From NCBI GenBank assembly GCA_025916135.1, contig CP104793.1, positions 1,426,001 through 1,490,000 of the forward strand: a DNA stretch of 64,000 nucleotides, written 5' to 3'. Shown in pieces: positions 37,454-46,705 of this stretch. The position numbers and the translations under genes are program-made. Origin of the DNA: Rhodobacteraceae bacterium D3-12 (GTDB lineage: Bacteria > Pseudomonadota > Alphaproteobacteria > Rhodobacterales > Rhodobacteraceae). The stretch's first letter is position 1. Every line of letters starts with the position of its first letter. The notes beneath the pieces are model-generated. The model saw only the letters and a program-made list of their open reading frames with translations. It had not been told where the DNA came from and searched no databases.

Positions 37454-38334
37454 GTGGTGGCCTTTCTGAGGGCTTCGCCGCCGGTTGTGGCCTGTCCGTG
37501 CGACAGGCGGCGGGTGAGCCGTTCGATCACCAGTTCAGAGACCCGCGTAAAGCAGAGGTAGAACACCAGCAGCGCGAGGAAATACCACACCCGCCAGTCG
37601 CCATGCGGGTAGTCGGTGAAGCGCGAGGTTTTGGTGCCGCCAAGTTCGCGCGCCCAATAGACGATGTCTTCGATCCCGAGCAGAAACAGCAGCGGTGTGG
37701 CCTTGATCAGCACCATCCAGAGGTTGCCGAGGCCGGGCAGGGCATAGACCCACATTTGCGGCACCAGCACCCGCCAGAAGCTTTGCCGGCGCGACATGCC
37801 ATAGGCTTCGGCAGTTTCCATCTGGGCGCGGGGCACGGCGCGCATGGCGCCGAACAGCACATTCGCCGCGAAGGCCCCGAAGACCAGCGCAAAGGTCAGC
37901 ACCGCAAGCGCGAAGCCATACATTTCATGGACCCATTCCGGGCTGTTTCCCAAGGGCAGTTTGGCCGCGGTGCAGACAATGAAATCGGAGCCTTGGCGCA
38001 CCGGTTGGTCCCAATCGGGGCACAGCACGCGGTGGCGGGCGTATTCGAACATCTGATCGAGGGCGATCACGAAGAAGAGGAAGAAGGCGATATCGGGCAC
38101 GCCGCGCACGACGGCGATATAGCCTTTGCCGAGCCAGCCCACCGGCGCGACATGCGAGCGTGCGGCCATGGCCCCGAAGAACCCAAAAGCCAGTGCCACG
38201 GGCGCGGTCACGGCCAGCAGGCCGAGCACCTTAAAGAAGGAAAGGTAGAAGGACATATGCACGCCATTGGTCAGAAAACAGCTGAGCCAGCGGATCTGGT
38301 CGAGCGTGTCGGGATCAGAGCAATAGGTGAACAT
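37450..38334 (-). CDS. Polar amino-acid ABC transporter permease (first)
   Basis: 294-aa permease. The EAA-like loop is AEAYGMSRRQSFWRVLVPQMWVYALPG (short blocks), and RGVPDIAFFLFFVIALDQ is the N-terminal family motif. The ORF begins 67 bases downstream of the binding-protein gene, beyond a strong hairpin. Subfamily His/Glu/Gln/Arg/opine; exact substrate not deducible. ATG at 38334. Confidence 0.92.
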   Translation of the reverse strand: MFTYCSDPDTLDQIRWLSCFLTNGVHMSFYLSFFKVLGLLAVTAPVALAFGFFGAMAARSHVAPVGWLGKGYIAVVRGVPDIAFFLFFVIALDQMFEYARHRVLCPDWDQPVRQGSDFIVCTAAKLPLGNSPEWVHEMYGFALAVLTFALVFGAFAANVLFGAMRAVPRAQMETAEAYGMSRRQSFWRVLVPQMWVYALPGLGNLWMVLIKATPLLFLLGIEDIVYWARELGGTKTSRFTDYPHGDWRVWYFLALLVFYLCFTRVSELVIERLTRRLSHGQATTGGEALRKATT

Positions 38335-38355
38335 ATGGGGGCGCTGCCGGATTGG

Positions 38356-38388
38356 GTCAGGCCCGCCGCGTTAGGAGGCGGGCCTGAC
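38356..38388 (-). promoter_or_regulatory. Intercistronic hairpin between binding-protein and permease genes
   Basis: Perfect 12-bp arms GTCAGGCCCGCC (38356-38367) and GGCGGGCCTGAC (38377-38388) with a 9-nt loop and no T-run. In ABC operons such a stem usually protects the upstream binding-protein mRNA and lowers permease expression. Confidence 0.72.
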
Positions 38389-38401
38389 GGTTCGGTTTGA
38401 G

Positions 38402-39139
38402 TTATTCGTAGACGGTTGCGTCTTCGCCGAACCACTTTTTGATCATCGCGTTCAGAGTGCCGTCGGCCTTCATTTCAGCGATTGCTGTGTCGAACTTCTT
38501 GCGCAGTTCGGCATCGGATTCACGCAGGCCCATGCCGACACCACCGCCGAGCTGCACGTCGGCTGCGACGAATTTCAGGTCGCCGCCGGATTCCTCGACG
38601 ATCGGGACGAGGTAGTCCTTGTCAGCGAAGACCGCATCGGCTTCGCCGTTACGCACAGCGGCGATGGTTTCTTCGGGGGTTGCGAATTCAACCAGCGTGG
38701 CGCCGCTTTCAGCGACATAGCCGGCCTGAATCGTGCCGGTTTGGGCGGCAATAACGGCTGTTTTGACGTCAACGCCATCGGCGAGAGCGACATAGGACGA
38801 CGCGGCGGGCGGGATGTAGTTTTGGGTGAAGTCGATCACCTTGTCGCGTTCGTCGGTGATCGACATGCCCGCGATGATGGTGTCGTAGTTGCCCGAAACG
38901 AGGTTGGGGATGATCGAATCCCAGTCGTTTTTAACCCACTCGCAGGTCAGCTTGGCGCGTTTGCAAAGCTCGTCGCCGAGTTCACGTTCAAAGCCGTCCA
39001 CTTCGCCCGCGTCGTTGATGAAGTTATACGGAGGGTAGGCGCCTTCGGTGCCCATGCGCACGGTTTTGCCGTGGCTTTCGGCAAAAGCCATGGTGGCCGA
39101 TACGGCCAGCGCCGCCGTTGTCAGGATTAGTTTTTTCAT
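38402..39139 (-). CDS. Amino-acid ABC transporter substrate-binding protein
   Basis: 245-aa periplasmic binding protein, type 2 fold. Signal peptide residues 1-20 (KLILTTAALAVSATMAFA). Mature family blocks: VRMGTEGAYPPYNFINDAGE, GFERELGDELCKRAKLTCEW, DTIIAGMSITDERDKVIDFT, and the C-terminal LNAMIKKWFG. Two cysteines (LCKRAKLTC) likely form the family's disulfide. ATG at 39139 right after GGGAGTATCAC. Probably binds a basic or polar amino acid. Confidence 0.93.
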   Translation of the reverse strand: MKKLILTTAALAVSATMAFAESHGKTVRMGTEGAYPPYNFINDAGEVDGFERELGDELCKRAKLTCEWVKNDWDSIIPNLVSGNYDTIIAGMSITDERDKVIDFTQNYIPPAASSYVALADGVDVKTAVIAAQTGTIQAGYVAESGATLVEFATPEETIAAVRNGEADAVFADKDYLVPIVEESGGDLKFVAADVQLGGGVGMGLRESDAELRKKFDTAIAEMKADGTLNAMIKKWFGEDATVYE

Positions 39140-39197
39140 TGTGATACTCCCTTTTTTATAGTCGATTCTGTGTGCTCGTCTCGGTGCGACCGATCGT

Positions 39198-39986
39198 TTA
39201 GATGTCGGTCGATTTTGCGAACCACTTCTTGCGAAGGCGTTCGATTGTGCCATCTGACTCGAGCGAGTCGAGGGCGGCATTGAAGCCGCGGCGCAGTTTG
39301 TCACGACCTTTGGGCACGGCGACGGCGGCACCGCCGGCTTGGATGTCCATCGTGCCGATGACCGAGAGCGCGCGGCCGGTGCGATAGAGGCGTTGGTCGA
39401 GATAGTCGGGGCTGCCGAAGGTCAGATCACAGCGCCCGGCGAGCACAGCGTCAAGCGCGGCACCGGCGGTGGCGAAGCTGGCGGTGCGAAAGCCGAGGCT
39501 TTTGAGGTGCTCTTCGTGAATGGTGTCTTCTTGCACTGCAATCAGGGAATGGGCCGGGTCGAGAAAGTTGTGAATGCCCACGAACATGCCCTTGGGCTGA
39601 TTGGCGGTGAGGAAATATTCACGAGTGAAATCAATGTCTTTCAGCCGTGAGGGCGTTATCGACATGCCTGCCATGATGGCGTCGTAGTCGCCCCCGGTAA
39701 GGCCGCCAATGATGCCGGACCATTCATGCAGCACCCAATCGCATGTCCAGCCCTGATGGGCGCAAACCGCATTGCCGAGGTCGATCTCAAAGCCGATGGG
39801 CGCGCCGGCGGCGTTGAGCGAATTGAACGGCGGAAAGGCGCCTTCGGTGGCGATACGCACGGTTTGACCGGCTGTGGGGCCAGTGATCTTACCGGTAGCC
39901 GTATCGGCACGCGCCATGGCTGGCAGGCTGAGCGCGAGACAGAGCGAGAGGCAGTGTGAGAGACGGGCGAAGAGAAGCGGTTTCAT
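39198..39986 (-). CDS. Second amino-acid ABC substrate-binding protein
   Basis: 262 aa with signal peptide (SHCLSLCLALSLPAMARA). Same fold as its neighbour: VRIATEGAFPPFNSLNAAGA, GFEIDLGNAVCAHQGWTCDW, DAIMAGMSITPSRLKDIDFT, but the second lobe is divergent. It overlaps the ATPase gene by 4 bp and sits upstream of the main binding protein. Having two binding proteins for one permease pair suggests different affinities or substrates, as with HisJ and ArgT in Salmonella. Confidence 0.9.
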   Translation of the reverse strand: MKPLLFARLSHCLSLCLALSLPAMARADTATGKITGPTAGQTVRIATEGAFPPFNSLNAAGAPIGFEIDLGNAVCAHQGWTCDWVLHEWSGIIGGLTGGDYDAIMAGMSITPSRLKDIDFTREYFLTANQPKGMFVGIHNFLDPAHSLIAVQEDTIHEEHLKSLGFRTASFATAGAALDAVLAGRCDLTFGSPDYLDQRLYRTGRALSVIGTMDIQAGGAAVAVPKGRDKLRRGFNAALDSLESDGTIERLRKKWFAKSTDI

Positions 39987-40774
39987 GCGTGCACCGTGGA
40001 GGAGAGAAAGCCCTTGAGCCGTTCGGATTTGGGCGCGCCGAACAGGGTCGCGGGTGCGCCTTCTTCTTCGATCAACCCTTCGTGCAGGAAAATCACATGA
40101 TCCGAGACGTCATGGGCCATTTTCATATCATGTGTCACGATCATCATGGTGCGACCTTCTGCGGCGAGGTCTTTGATAACTTTGACAACTTCTTGTTCCA
40201 GCTCGGGGTCGAGCGCCGAGGTGGGTTCGTCAAAGAGCAACGCCTGAGGCTCCATCGCCAAGGCGCGGGCAATGGCGGCGCGTTGTTGCTGACCACCCGA
40301 AAGTTGGGCTGGCCAAGCGTCGCATTTGTCACCGATCCCGACTTTGGCGAGGTATTTGCGCGCGGCGTCTTCGACCTCGGACCGGGGGCGGCCAAGCACG
40401 GTGAGCGGTGCCTCCATCACGTTTTGCAGGATGGTCATATGGGACCACAGGTTGAACTGTTGAAACACCATCGACAGGTTGGTGCGGATGCGCAGCACCT
40501 GTTTGCTGTCAGCGGGGCGGCGGTTGTGGCCGGTGCCTTTCCATAAGAGCGGCTCTCCCTGAAAGAGAATGTCGCCTTGCTGGCTGTCTTCGAGCAGGTT
40601 GGCGCAGCGCAGAAGCGTCGATTTGCCCGACCCGGAGGAGCCGATCAGCGAGACGACATCGCCCTTGTTCGCGGTGATGTTGACGCCTTTGATCACCTCG
40701 AGCGTGCCGTAAGCCTTGTGCAGGTTACGGATTTCGATAACCGGTGTGGCGACGTTGTTGGCTTCGGTTTTCAC
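39983..40774 (-). CDS. Amino-acid ABC transporter ATP-binding protein
   Basis: 263-aa ATPase of the HisP/GlnQ/OccP group. Walker [11 protein letters not shown]-loop FQQFNLWSHMTILQNVMEAP, signature LSGGQQQRAAIARAL, Walker B LLFDEPTSALDPELEQEV, switch His in VTHDMKMAHDVSDHVIFLHEG. It is the first gene of the minus-strand operon ATPase, two binding proteins, two permeases. It powers amino-acid uptake from the cytoplasmic face. Confidence 0.95.
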   Translation of the reverse strand: MKTEANNVATPVIEIRNLHKAYGTLEVIKGVNITANKGDVVSLIGSSGSGKSTLLRCANLLEDSQQGDILFQGEPLLWKGTGHNRRPADSKQVLRIRTNLSMVFQQFNLWSHMTILQNVMEAPLTVLGRPRSEVEDAARKYLAKVGIGDKCDAWPAQLSGGQQQRAAIARALAMEPQALLFDEPTSALDPELEQEVVKVIKDLAAEGRTMMIVTHDMKMAHDVSDHVIFLHEGLIEEEGAPATLFGAPKSERLKGFLSSTVHA

Positions 40775-40904
40775 TATGTTTTGCTTGGATTTGCTTGTGT
40801 TGCGAGCAGTTCAGGGGAGTAGGACGCAAATTTAGGCATTTTGCAACGCGGAATACGCCCATTCCGTAGGGGAAAGCGGCGAAATGCCGAGATTTTCAGC
40901 GGAT

Positions 40905-41660
40905 TTACCTGTTTGAGGGAGAGGCCGGTGGCGGCGGTGTCGGCATGGCGAGGTAGTCCTGTTCCGAAATGGTGGTGAGGCCGCGCAGGTGGAGGGCGCT
41001 GCGGTGCGCGTCGGGCAGGGTGTTGATGGCGGTTGTGATGGCGGCGCGAAGCGGGGCGGGATCACGCCCGAGCGCGGTGATAAAGGGCAGGCCGGGCGTG
41101 GGCGCTGTGGCGTCGATGACGTGGAGATCGGCGGCAAACGGGTCATGGGCGCGGATCATCGCCCAGCTGAGCGCGTCGAGCGCTGCGAAATCGGCGTGGC
41201 CCTCGGCCACCGCGCGGGCGGAGGCGCGATGCGCACCGGTTTGCGAGAACGCGCCGGGGGTGATGCCAAGCGCCTGCATATGCAGCGCGGGGGCGGCCCA
41301 GCCGGATTGCGAGAGCGGCTCGTTATAGGCGAAACGCTGACCCTTGCGGGCGGTGAGCGGAGTGTCGTCGCGGGCGACAAAGACCGAGTTGTAATAGCCG
41401 GGGGCGCAGCCGGGCAGGCCATAGTCGGGCGTGCCGACGAGGGTGACGTGGCCGTGCAAGCGGGCGCGAAAGGGCAGGCCGCAGGTTTGCCCCAAGAGCA
41501 GGTCGGGCGATTGCCAAAGCGCCCAGAGGTCATCACCGCGGGTGAGCGCGGCGGGGCCGTCGCCAAGGGCGGCGCGGATGGCAGACCAGAAGGCATCATT
41601 GGCGGGCGCGGTTTCGGCCCGGTCATACATTGCCAGCGTGGCAATGAGGTCGCGGCTCAT
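40905..41660 (-). CDS. PhnD-like binding-protein fold without signal peptide
   Basis: 251 aa matching the phosphate/phosphite/phosphonate binding-protein family: TLAMYDRAETAPANDAFW start, LLLGQTCGLPFRARL, GYYNSVFVARDD, and DFAALDALSWAMI near the second lobe. Unlike transporters it begins directly with the first strand and has no signal peptide or lipobox, and no ABC partner is adjacent. It may be a cytoplasmic ligand-binding protein. Its ATG overlaps the stop of the TerB gene upstream by 4 bp, so they are coupled. Confidence 0.78.
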   Translation of the reverse strand: MSRDLIATLAMYDRAETAPANDAFWSAIRAALGDGPAALTRGDDLWALWQSPDLLLGQTCGLPFRARLHGHVTLVGTPDYGLPGCAPGYYNSVFVARDDTPLTARKGQRFAYNEPLSQSGWAAPALHMQALGITPGAFSQTGAHRASARAVAEGHADFAALDALSWAMIRAHDPFAADLHVIDATAPTPGLPFITALGRDPAPLRAAITTAINTLPDAHRSALHLRGLTTISEQDYLAMPTPPPPASPSNR

Positions 41661-42091
41661 GACCCGGCGCGTTGGCGGGCGATGGCGCTGTCGCGGTCGG
41701 AAATGCCCAACAGGTTGGCGATCATCCGCATGTTGGCGTCTTCAAGCTCGTCACGGTCGCCATCGGCCAGAACCACCGACCACATGGCGGTGATCAGGGC
41801 GAGGCGGTCGTCATGCGGGACCGTGTCCTTGAGCGCGCGGGTAAAGCGGACCGTGTCGGGGGCTTCGCCTTCGAGAACTTCAGCTTCGCCGCGTAAGGTG
41901 CTGGCTTCGTTATCGGAAAGGCCGTATTGCGCGGCGAGGACGCGGTCGATCTGGGCGATCTCGACGCGTGCATAGTCGCCATCGGCGCGCGCCAAACGCA
42001 CCAGCAATGCTGCGAGCGCAAGGCGGGCTTCCTCGTGATCCAAGGGAGCGGGTTCAGTGGCCGTGAGCCGACGCAGGAAGCTGGCGAACAT
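41657..42091 (-). CDS. TerB-like protein (downstream copy)
   Basis: 144-aa TerB-fold helical protein of the tellurite-resistance-associated family. ARLALAALLVRLARADGDYARVEIAQIDRVL contains the paired acidic residues that bind metal in TerB (written here in one short block: RADGDYA), and AMWSVVLADGDRDELEDANMR repeats the pattern. Adjacent paralogue at 42098. No other ter genes are in the window, so tellurite resistance should not be assumed. Confidence 0.83.
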   Translation of the reverse strand: MFASFLRRLTATEPAPLDHEEARLALAALLVRLARADGDYARVEIAQIDRVLAAQYGLSDNEASTLRGEAEVLEGEAPDTVRFTRALKDTVPHDDRLALITAMWSVVLADGDRDELEDANMRMIANLLGISDRDSAIARQRAGS

Positions 42092-42097
42092 GCGGGG

Positions 42098-42544
42098 TTA
42101 TCCGTTTTGGGCCGCAGCGCGGGCGGCGGTGTTTTCGTCTTGGGTGAGGCCGAGGGCGGTGCAGGTTGCGGTGATAACGCTCAGCTCTTCGGGGCGTTCA
42201 AGACCATCGGCGAGCAGCACCTGCCAAAGGGCGCGCAGCGTGTCGAGGCGGCCTTCGCGGGACACCGTTTCACGGATCAGCGCGGCGAATTCGGCGGTGT
42301 CATCGGGCGCGGCGGCTTCGAGTTTCTCGCAGGTGGCGCGCATCTTGGCCGCCTCGATTGGGCCGATGTCATTGGCGCGTGCAAGGGTGCGGTCGATGCG
42401 CTGAATTTCCTCGACCCGGTAGCTGTCGTCCGATTTGGCCACCCGCACCATGAGCGCGCCGAGCGCCAGCTTGGCGTCGGGTTCAGGCAGGGGCGCGGGT
42501 TCGGGGTGGGAAAACGCGGAGAGGATACGTTGAACGATTGGCAT
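42098..42544 (-). CDS. TerB-like protein (upstream copy)
   Basis: 148 aa and similar in plan to the next gene: LALGALMVRVAKSDDSYRVEEIQRIDR, IRETVSREGRLDTLRALWQVLLADG. The acidic KSDDSY replaces RADGDY of the paralogue. The two genes are 6 bp apart and probably arose by duplication. They form a set with the PhnD-like gene downstream. Confidence 0.82.
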   Translation of the reverse strand: MPIVQRILSAFSHPEPAPLPEPDAKLALGALMVRVAKSDDSYRVEEIQRIDRTLARANDIGPIEAAKMRATCEKLEAAAPDDTAEFAALIRETVSREGRLDTLRALWQVLLADGLERPEELSVITATCTALGLTQDENTAARAAAQNG

Positions 42545-42553
42545 CTGTGTGTG

Positions 42554-42847
42554 TTACCCGTCATAGCCTTCGATGATTACGATATCGCCGCTTGATACCG
42601 GATCGCGCAGCGCCTTGGCGGCCTGATAGCCGTCGGAATGGTAACAGGCAAGCGCGGCTTTGTAGGAAGGGAATTCAATCACGACATTGCGGCTTCGCGA
42701 GGTGCCTTCGGGGGTTTCAAACTGCCCGCCGCGTACCAGAAAACGCGCGCCGTATTCGGCAAAGGGCGCGGCATTGGCGGCGACGTATTTCATATATTGG
42801 TCGATATCATCCACATCGACGCGGCCGATCCAGTAGCCTTTTGGCAT
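42554..42847 (-). CDS. DUF1330 family protein
   Basis: 97-aa dimeric ferredoxin-like-fold protein of the DUF1330 family. Family blocks KGYWIGRVDVDDIDQYMKYV, GARFLVRGGQFE, NVVIEFPSYKAALACYHSDGYQAAKALR (short blocks) and the last strand GDIVIIEGYDG are present. Role unknown. It lies 9 bp upstream of the TerB pair on the same strand and may be co-transcribed with it. Confidence 0.9.
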   Translation of the reverse strand: MPKGYWIGRVDVDDIDQYMKYVAANAAPFAEYGARFLVRGGQFETPEGTSRSRNVVIEFPSYKAALACYHSDGYQAAKALRDPVSSGDIVIIEGYDG

Positions 42848-42925
42848 GTCATGTCCCCCTGAGGCAATTTTGCTGACGCATTTTTCACAATGCTGCGCGG
42901 TGTTGGGGGGTGGGTCAAGAGCGGA

Positions 42926-43704
42926 TTAGCCGGTCAGCTGAGCGATGTCGAAAGCGAGGTTGTCGATGGCGATGCCTTGGGGGTCGTCATTCAGGATCAG
43001 AATGCCAGCGATGTCGGCCTGACCGCTGCTGCGCAGGAAGCCGTAGTTCTCTTCGGAGAGGTCGGACAGGCGCAGGCGGGCGATTTCCGAGCCGTCGCGG
43101 CGCAGGAAGATCACGGTCATAGTGCCGTCTTCTCCGCCGCGCAGATCAAAGGCGAACGCGCCCTGATCGGTGTCAAACTCGACCGCGATGGCGCCTTCGC
43201 CGACCGCTTCGGCGCGTGGGAAGCGGGCCGGACCATGGCCCTGAAGCACGGTGGTGCCGGGCAGGCGCATGGCCCCTAGCGTGGCGCCCGGCTCTCCGGG
43301 ACGGCCTTGAGGGGGGCGAGGGCGGGGCCGCTGATAAGGTCAAAGTCACCATTGGTTTCAATGATTTGCCCGGCAAAGCGTTCGCCAAAGCGGGCGCCGG
43401 GGCGGACCAAAAGCTCGTCGATCGGATGGCCAAGGCCAAGCGCGCTTCGGACATCGTCAAAGGTGATGACATGGGCGAGGGCGAGGCTGTCGCGGGAGAC
43501 GAGGCAAACAGGCAGGCCGCAATCGCGCGGCTCTGCGTGGGTGGGGCCGGCCAGCCCGGCCAACCCGGTGAGGAGCGCGAGGCCAGCCCCGCAAATAAGG
43601 CGGGGCAAGGTGGTGAACGGCAGGGCAAAGGGCGCGATCATGACCGGCAGCATAGCATTTTTTCGCCAATCGGGCGAGGCATTGATGAACAGGGCGAAAC
43701 GCAT
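42926..43704 (-). CDS. Secreted surface-type protein, one-base frameshift near 43311-43316
   Basis: Two minus-strand frames join if one base is added to the six-G run at 43311-43316 (plus strand), giving 259 aa. The first part has a signal peptide (CGAGLALLTGLAGLAGPTHA) and LVRPGARFGERFAGQ; the second has VLQGHGPARFPRAEAVGEGAIAVEFDTDQGAFAFDL and ILILNDDPQGIAIDNL. This layout resembles secreted proteins that often carry a VPLPA/PEP-CTERM tail, though no such tail is seen. The start could also be ATG 43653 or 43641. No function can be given. Confidence 0.6.
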
Positions 43705-43861
43705 TGGTGCTCAATGCGAAACGGCTTTCCGTTTTCCGGTCACATTTGCTCCGCAGTTTGGGCAATTTACGCCGCTAGGTTGCACAACGTGAGGTGGAAA
43801 ATAGACGCTTTAGCGAGCCCGCAGAGATGGGCGTACAGGAAACGACCAAGGACGGTAGAGT

Positions 43862-44407
43862 ATGGAAGATTTCAACGCGTTCGACTGGTCTGGGGCCAGC
43901 GAATTCGAGCAAAGACGTCAGATCCGCAAGGCGGGAGCCGCGGAGTTGAATGCGGTCATGCGGCATTATGACTGGGCGCATCATCCGCAGACGGTGATCG
44001 GCTGGGCTGCGGCGCAGAAAGAGGTTGAGTTGGGCGCGGCGCTGGCGGCGTTTTTCAACGGCGATCCGATGCGCTTTAACTATGTTCCGAAGCGCGATGT
44101 GAGCGATGATTACGCCGCAACGATGCGCTTGCTGGACACGATTTTCCAGCGGATCAATGCCGGGTTTTACCTGCCGGACCCAGTGTTCTGCGAGGAAAAG
44201 CTTGCGATGTTGGAACGCTGGATGACCTATCAGCGCGAAGATGCGCGGTCGCGCACCTGTTGCGGGCGTTGGGTGTTTGACACCGAGATGCTGGAGCCGG
44301 TTCTGGGGCCGCAGGTGATCGGGTTTGACCTGAGCCCGCGCGAGTCAGGCGATGAGGCGGGGTCCGGGTTTTCGGTGATGAAACTGCTCAAGCCGCTGGT
44401 CGGCTGA
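43862..44407 (+). CDS. Conserved hypothetical, possibly DUF4274-like
   Basis: 181 aa, no signal peptide or membrane helix. ELNAVMRHYDWAHHPQTVIGW and VELGAALAAFFNGDPMRF recall the DUF4274 pattern of a tryptophan-containing helix pair. RSRTCCGRWVF contains two adjacent cysteines. The ATG at 43862 is not preceded by a strong ribosome site. It runs toward pyrG (convergent). Assignment is tentative and the function is unknown. Confidence 0.65.
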   Translation: MEDFNAFDWSGASEFEQRRQIRKAGAAELNAVMRHYDWAHHPQTVIGWAAAQKEVELGAALAAFFNGDPMRFNYVPKRDVSDDYAATMRLLDTIFQRINAGFYLPDPVFCEEKLAMLERWMTYQREDARSRTCCGRWVFDTEMLEPVLGPQVIGFDLSPRESGDEAGSGFSVMKLLKPLVG

Positions 44408-44456
44408 AAGTGACGTGGGGGGGCACCCTCCCCACGGCAACGCGGGCGTTTGACAG

Positions 44457-46100
44457 TTAGACCAGTCGCGAGGTTTCCACCGCGGCGCGCACGAAATCGG
44501 CGAACAGCGGGTGCGGCGCGAAGGGTTTGGATTTTAGTTCCGGGTGGAACTGAACGCCGATGAACCACGGGTGGTCCTCCCATTCGACGATTTCGGGCAG
44601 GCGGCCATCAGGGGACATGCCCGAGAAGGTGAGTCCGCATTTTTCCAGCTTTTCACGGTATTGGATATCGACCTCATACCGGTGGCGGTGGCGTTCTTCG
44701 ATCTCGCTTGCGCCATAGATCGAGGCCACATGCGAGCCGTCCTTGAGCGCGGCGTCATAAGCGCCAAGGCGCATGGTGCCGCCTTTGTCGTCAGAGGTTT
44801 TGCGGGTCACGGTATAGTTGCCCTGCACCCATTCCTTGAGGTGGTAAACCACCGGAGTAAAACGCTTTTTCCCGGCTTCATGGTCGAATTCTTCGGAGCC
44901 GGCGTCTTTTATACCGGCGACGTTGCGGGCGGCTTCGATCACCGCCATTTGCATGCCGAGACAGATGCCCAAATAGGGCAGTTTACGTTCGCGGGCGAAT
45001 TGCGCGGCCTTGATCTTGCCTTCGGTGCCGCGTTCGCCAAAGCCGCCGGGGACGAGAATAGCGTGGTAGCCTTCGAGGAAGGGCGCGGCGTCTTTCTTGT
45101 CGAACACCTCGGCGTCGACCCAGTTAACGTTGACCTTGACCCGGTTGGCCATGCCGCCGTGGGTGAGCGCCTCTTTGATGGATTTATAGGCGTCTTCGAG
45201 CTGGGTGTATTTGCCGACAATGGCGACGTTCACCTCGCCATCCGTTTTATGGATGCGGTCGTAGACGTCCTCCCAGACGGTGAGGTCGGGGCGTGGGGCG
45301 GGGGCGATCTGGAAGGCATCCAGAACGGCCTGATCGAGGCCGACGCGGTGATAGGCCAGCGGCGCCTCGTAGATGGATTTGAGATCGTAGGCGGGGATCA
45401 CCGCTTCGGGGCGGACATTACAGAAGAGCGCGATCTTGCCGCGTTCCTTCTCGGGGATCGGCTGTTCGGAGCGGCAGACGAGCACGTCTGGCTGGAGGCC
45501 GATGGAGCGCAGCTCTTTGACGCTGTGCTGGGTCGGTTTGGTTTTCAGCTCACCAGAGGCGGCAAGCCACGGCAGCAGGGTGAGGTGCATGAAGATACAC
45601 TGGCCACGCGGGCGTTCTTGGGCGAACTGGCGGATCGCCTCGAAGAAGGGGAGGCCTTCGATATCGCCCACGGTGCCGCCGATCTCGCAAAGCATGAAGT
45701 CGACCTCATCATCGCCGATTTCGATGAAGTCTTTGATTTCATTGGTGACATGCGGGATGACTTGGATGGTTTTCCCCAAGTAGTCGCCGCGGCGTTCGTT
45801 TTCGAGCACGTTGGTATAGATGCGGCCCGAGCTGACGCTGTCGGTCTTGCGGGCGGGCACGCCGGTGAAGCGTTCGTAGTGGCCAAGGTCAAGGTCGGTT
45901 TCCGCGCCATCATCGGTGACGAAGACTTCGCCATGTTCAAACGGTGACATGGTGCCGGGATCGACGTTGAGGTAGGGGTCAAGTTTTCGCAGCCGGACAG
46001 AGAAGCCTCGCGCTTGCAAGAGCGCGCCGAGTGCGGCAGAGGCAAGACCCTTGCCGAGTGAAGACACAACACCGCCGGTGATGAAAACGTAACGCGCCAT
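44457..46100 (-). CDS. pyrG: CTP synthase
   Basis: 547 aa; makes CTP from UTP, ATP and glutamine. The synthetase domain starts [20 protein letters not shown] with the P-loop-like segment. The glutaminase domain has the nucleophile in [17 protein letters not shown] and the His-Glu pair in [12 protein letters not shown]. The ATG at 46100 begins [10 protein letters not shown]; a longer upstream reading frame is not used. The gene is complete and secG lies upstream on the same strand. Confidence 0.97.
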   Translation of the reverse strand: MARYVFITGGVVSSLGKGLASAALGALLQARGFSVRLRKLDPYLNVDPGTMSPFEHGEVFVTDDGAETDLDLGHYERFTGVPARKTDSVSSGRIYTNVLENERRGDYLGKTIQVIPHVTNEIKDFIEIGDDEVDFMLCEIGGTVGDIEGLPFFEAIRQFAQERPRGQCIFMHLTLLPWLAASGELKTKPTQHSVKELRSIGLQPDVLVCRSEQPIPEKERGKIALFCNVRPEAVIPAYDLKSIYEAPLAYHRVGLDQAVLDAFQIAPAPRPDLTVWEDVYDRIHKTDGEVNVAIVGKYTQLEDAYKSIKEALTHGGMANRVKVNVNWVDAEVFDKKDAAPFLEGYHAILVPGGFGERGTEGKIKAAQFARERKLPYLGICLGMQMAVIEAARNVAGIKDAGSEEFDHEAGKKRFTPVVYHLKEWVQGNYTVTRKTSDDKGGTMRLGAYDAALKDGSHVASIYGASEIEERHRHRYEVDIQYREKLEKCGLTFSGMSPDGRLPEIVEWEDHPWFIGVQFHPELKSKPFAPHPLFADFVRAAVETSRLV

Positions 46101-46342
46101 GTGGTTGCTGACCCCCGTGTAAGCGATTGAACCGCCCAAAAACCTAAATCATGCCGCCGGACAGGAGGCATGTATCACGGGATTTGAGCCATACAGGATC
46201 GCGGAGGTTTGGCAACCGGACCGCAAGATGATGTTGTCGCTTTTTTCAAAGCCTCAACAGGTTGTAGGTGGTGGTGAAGGCGTTTGGCAGGGGGACGTGG
46301 CCCCCTGTTGTTTGCCTTTTGCGGTGTGGTCCCGGTTTGGCC

Positions 46343-46705
46343 TTAGTCGGCTTTGGGAACCAGCGGTGTGTTGTCGCCCGGTGTCGGGGGCAAGAGCGCG
46401 CCGCCGTCGAGTTTGGGCAATTCGGTTTCGGCAGGTGCCGGGGCGGAGCCGCCGACACGGTCGAGCACCGAGGTGTCAGCCGATTTCTGTGCCGCGATGA
46501 TCGTCAGGGAGATCGAGGTGCAGATGAATGCAATCGCGAGAATCCATGTGAGTTTGCCCATCGCCGTGGCCGCCGAGCGCGAGGAGACCGCGCCGCCGCC
46601 GCCACCGCCCATACCAAGCCCGCCCCCTTCGGAGCGCTGCAACAGCACCACGCCAATGAGGCCAAGGGCCAGAAGAAGGTGGATGATGAGAACGACATTT
46701 TCCAT
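46343..46705 (-). CDS. secG: Preprotein translocase subunit SecG
   Basis: 120-aa two-helix subunit of SecYEG. Helix 1 is VVLIIHLLLALGLIGVVLLQ and leads into the family motif LLQRSEGGGLGMGG with a Gly-rich loop, then helix 2 LTWILAIAFICTSISLTII. The Pro-rich C-terminal tail is long, as usual in alphaproteobacteria. secG-pyrG order is common in this group. Confidence 0.95.
   Translation of the reverse strand: MENVVLIIHLLLALGLIGVVLLQRSEGGGLGMGGGGGGAVSSRSAATAMGKLTWILAIAFICTSISLTIIAAQKSADTSVLDRVGGSAPAPAETELPKLDGGALLPPTPGDNTPLVPKAD

Noticed and set aside
36641-38400. Two plus-strand ORFs over the permease genes
   Set aside because: Antisense to the two ABC permeases, with Arg/Glu/Gln-rich sequence and no recognisable domain.
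44544-45947. 467-codon plus-strand ORF
   Set aside because: Fully antisense to pyrG, with Phe/Asp/Gly-rich composition of a shadow frame and no ribosome site.
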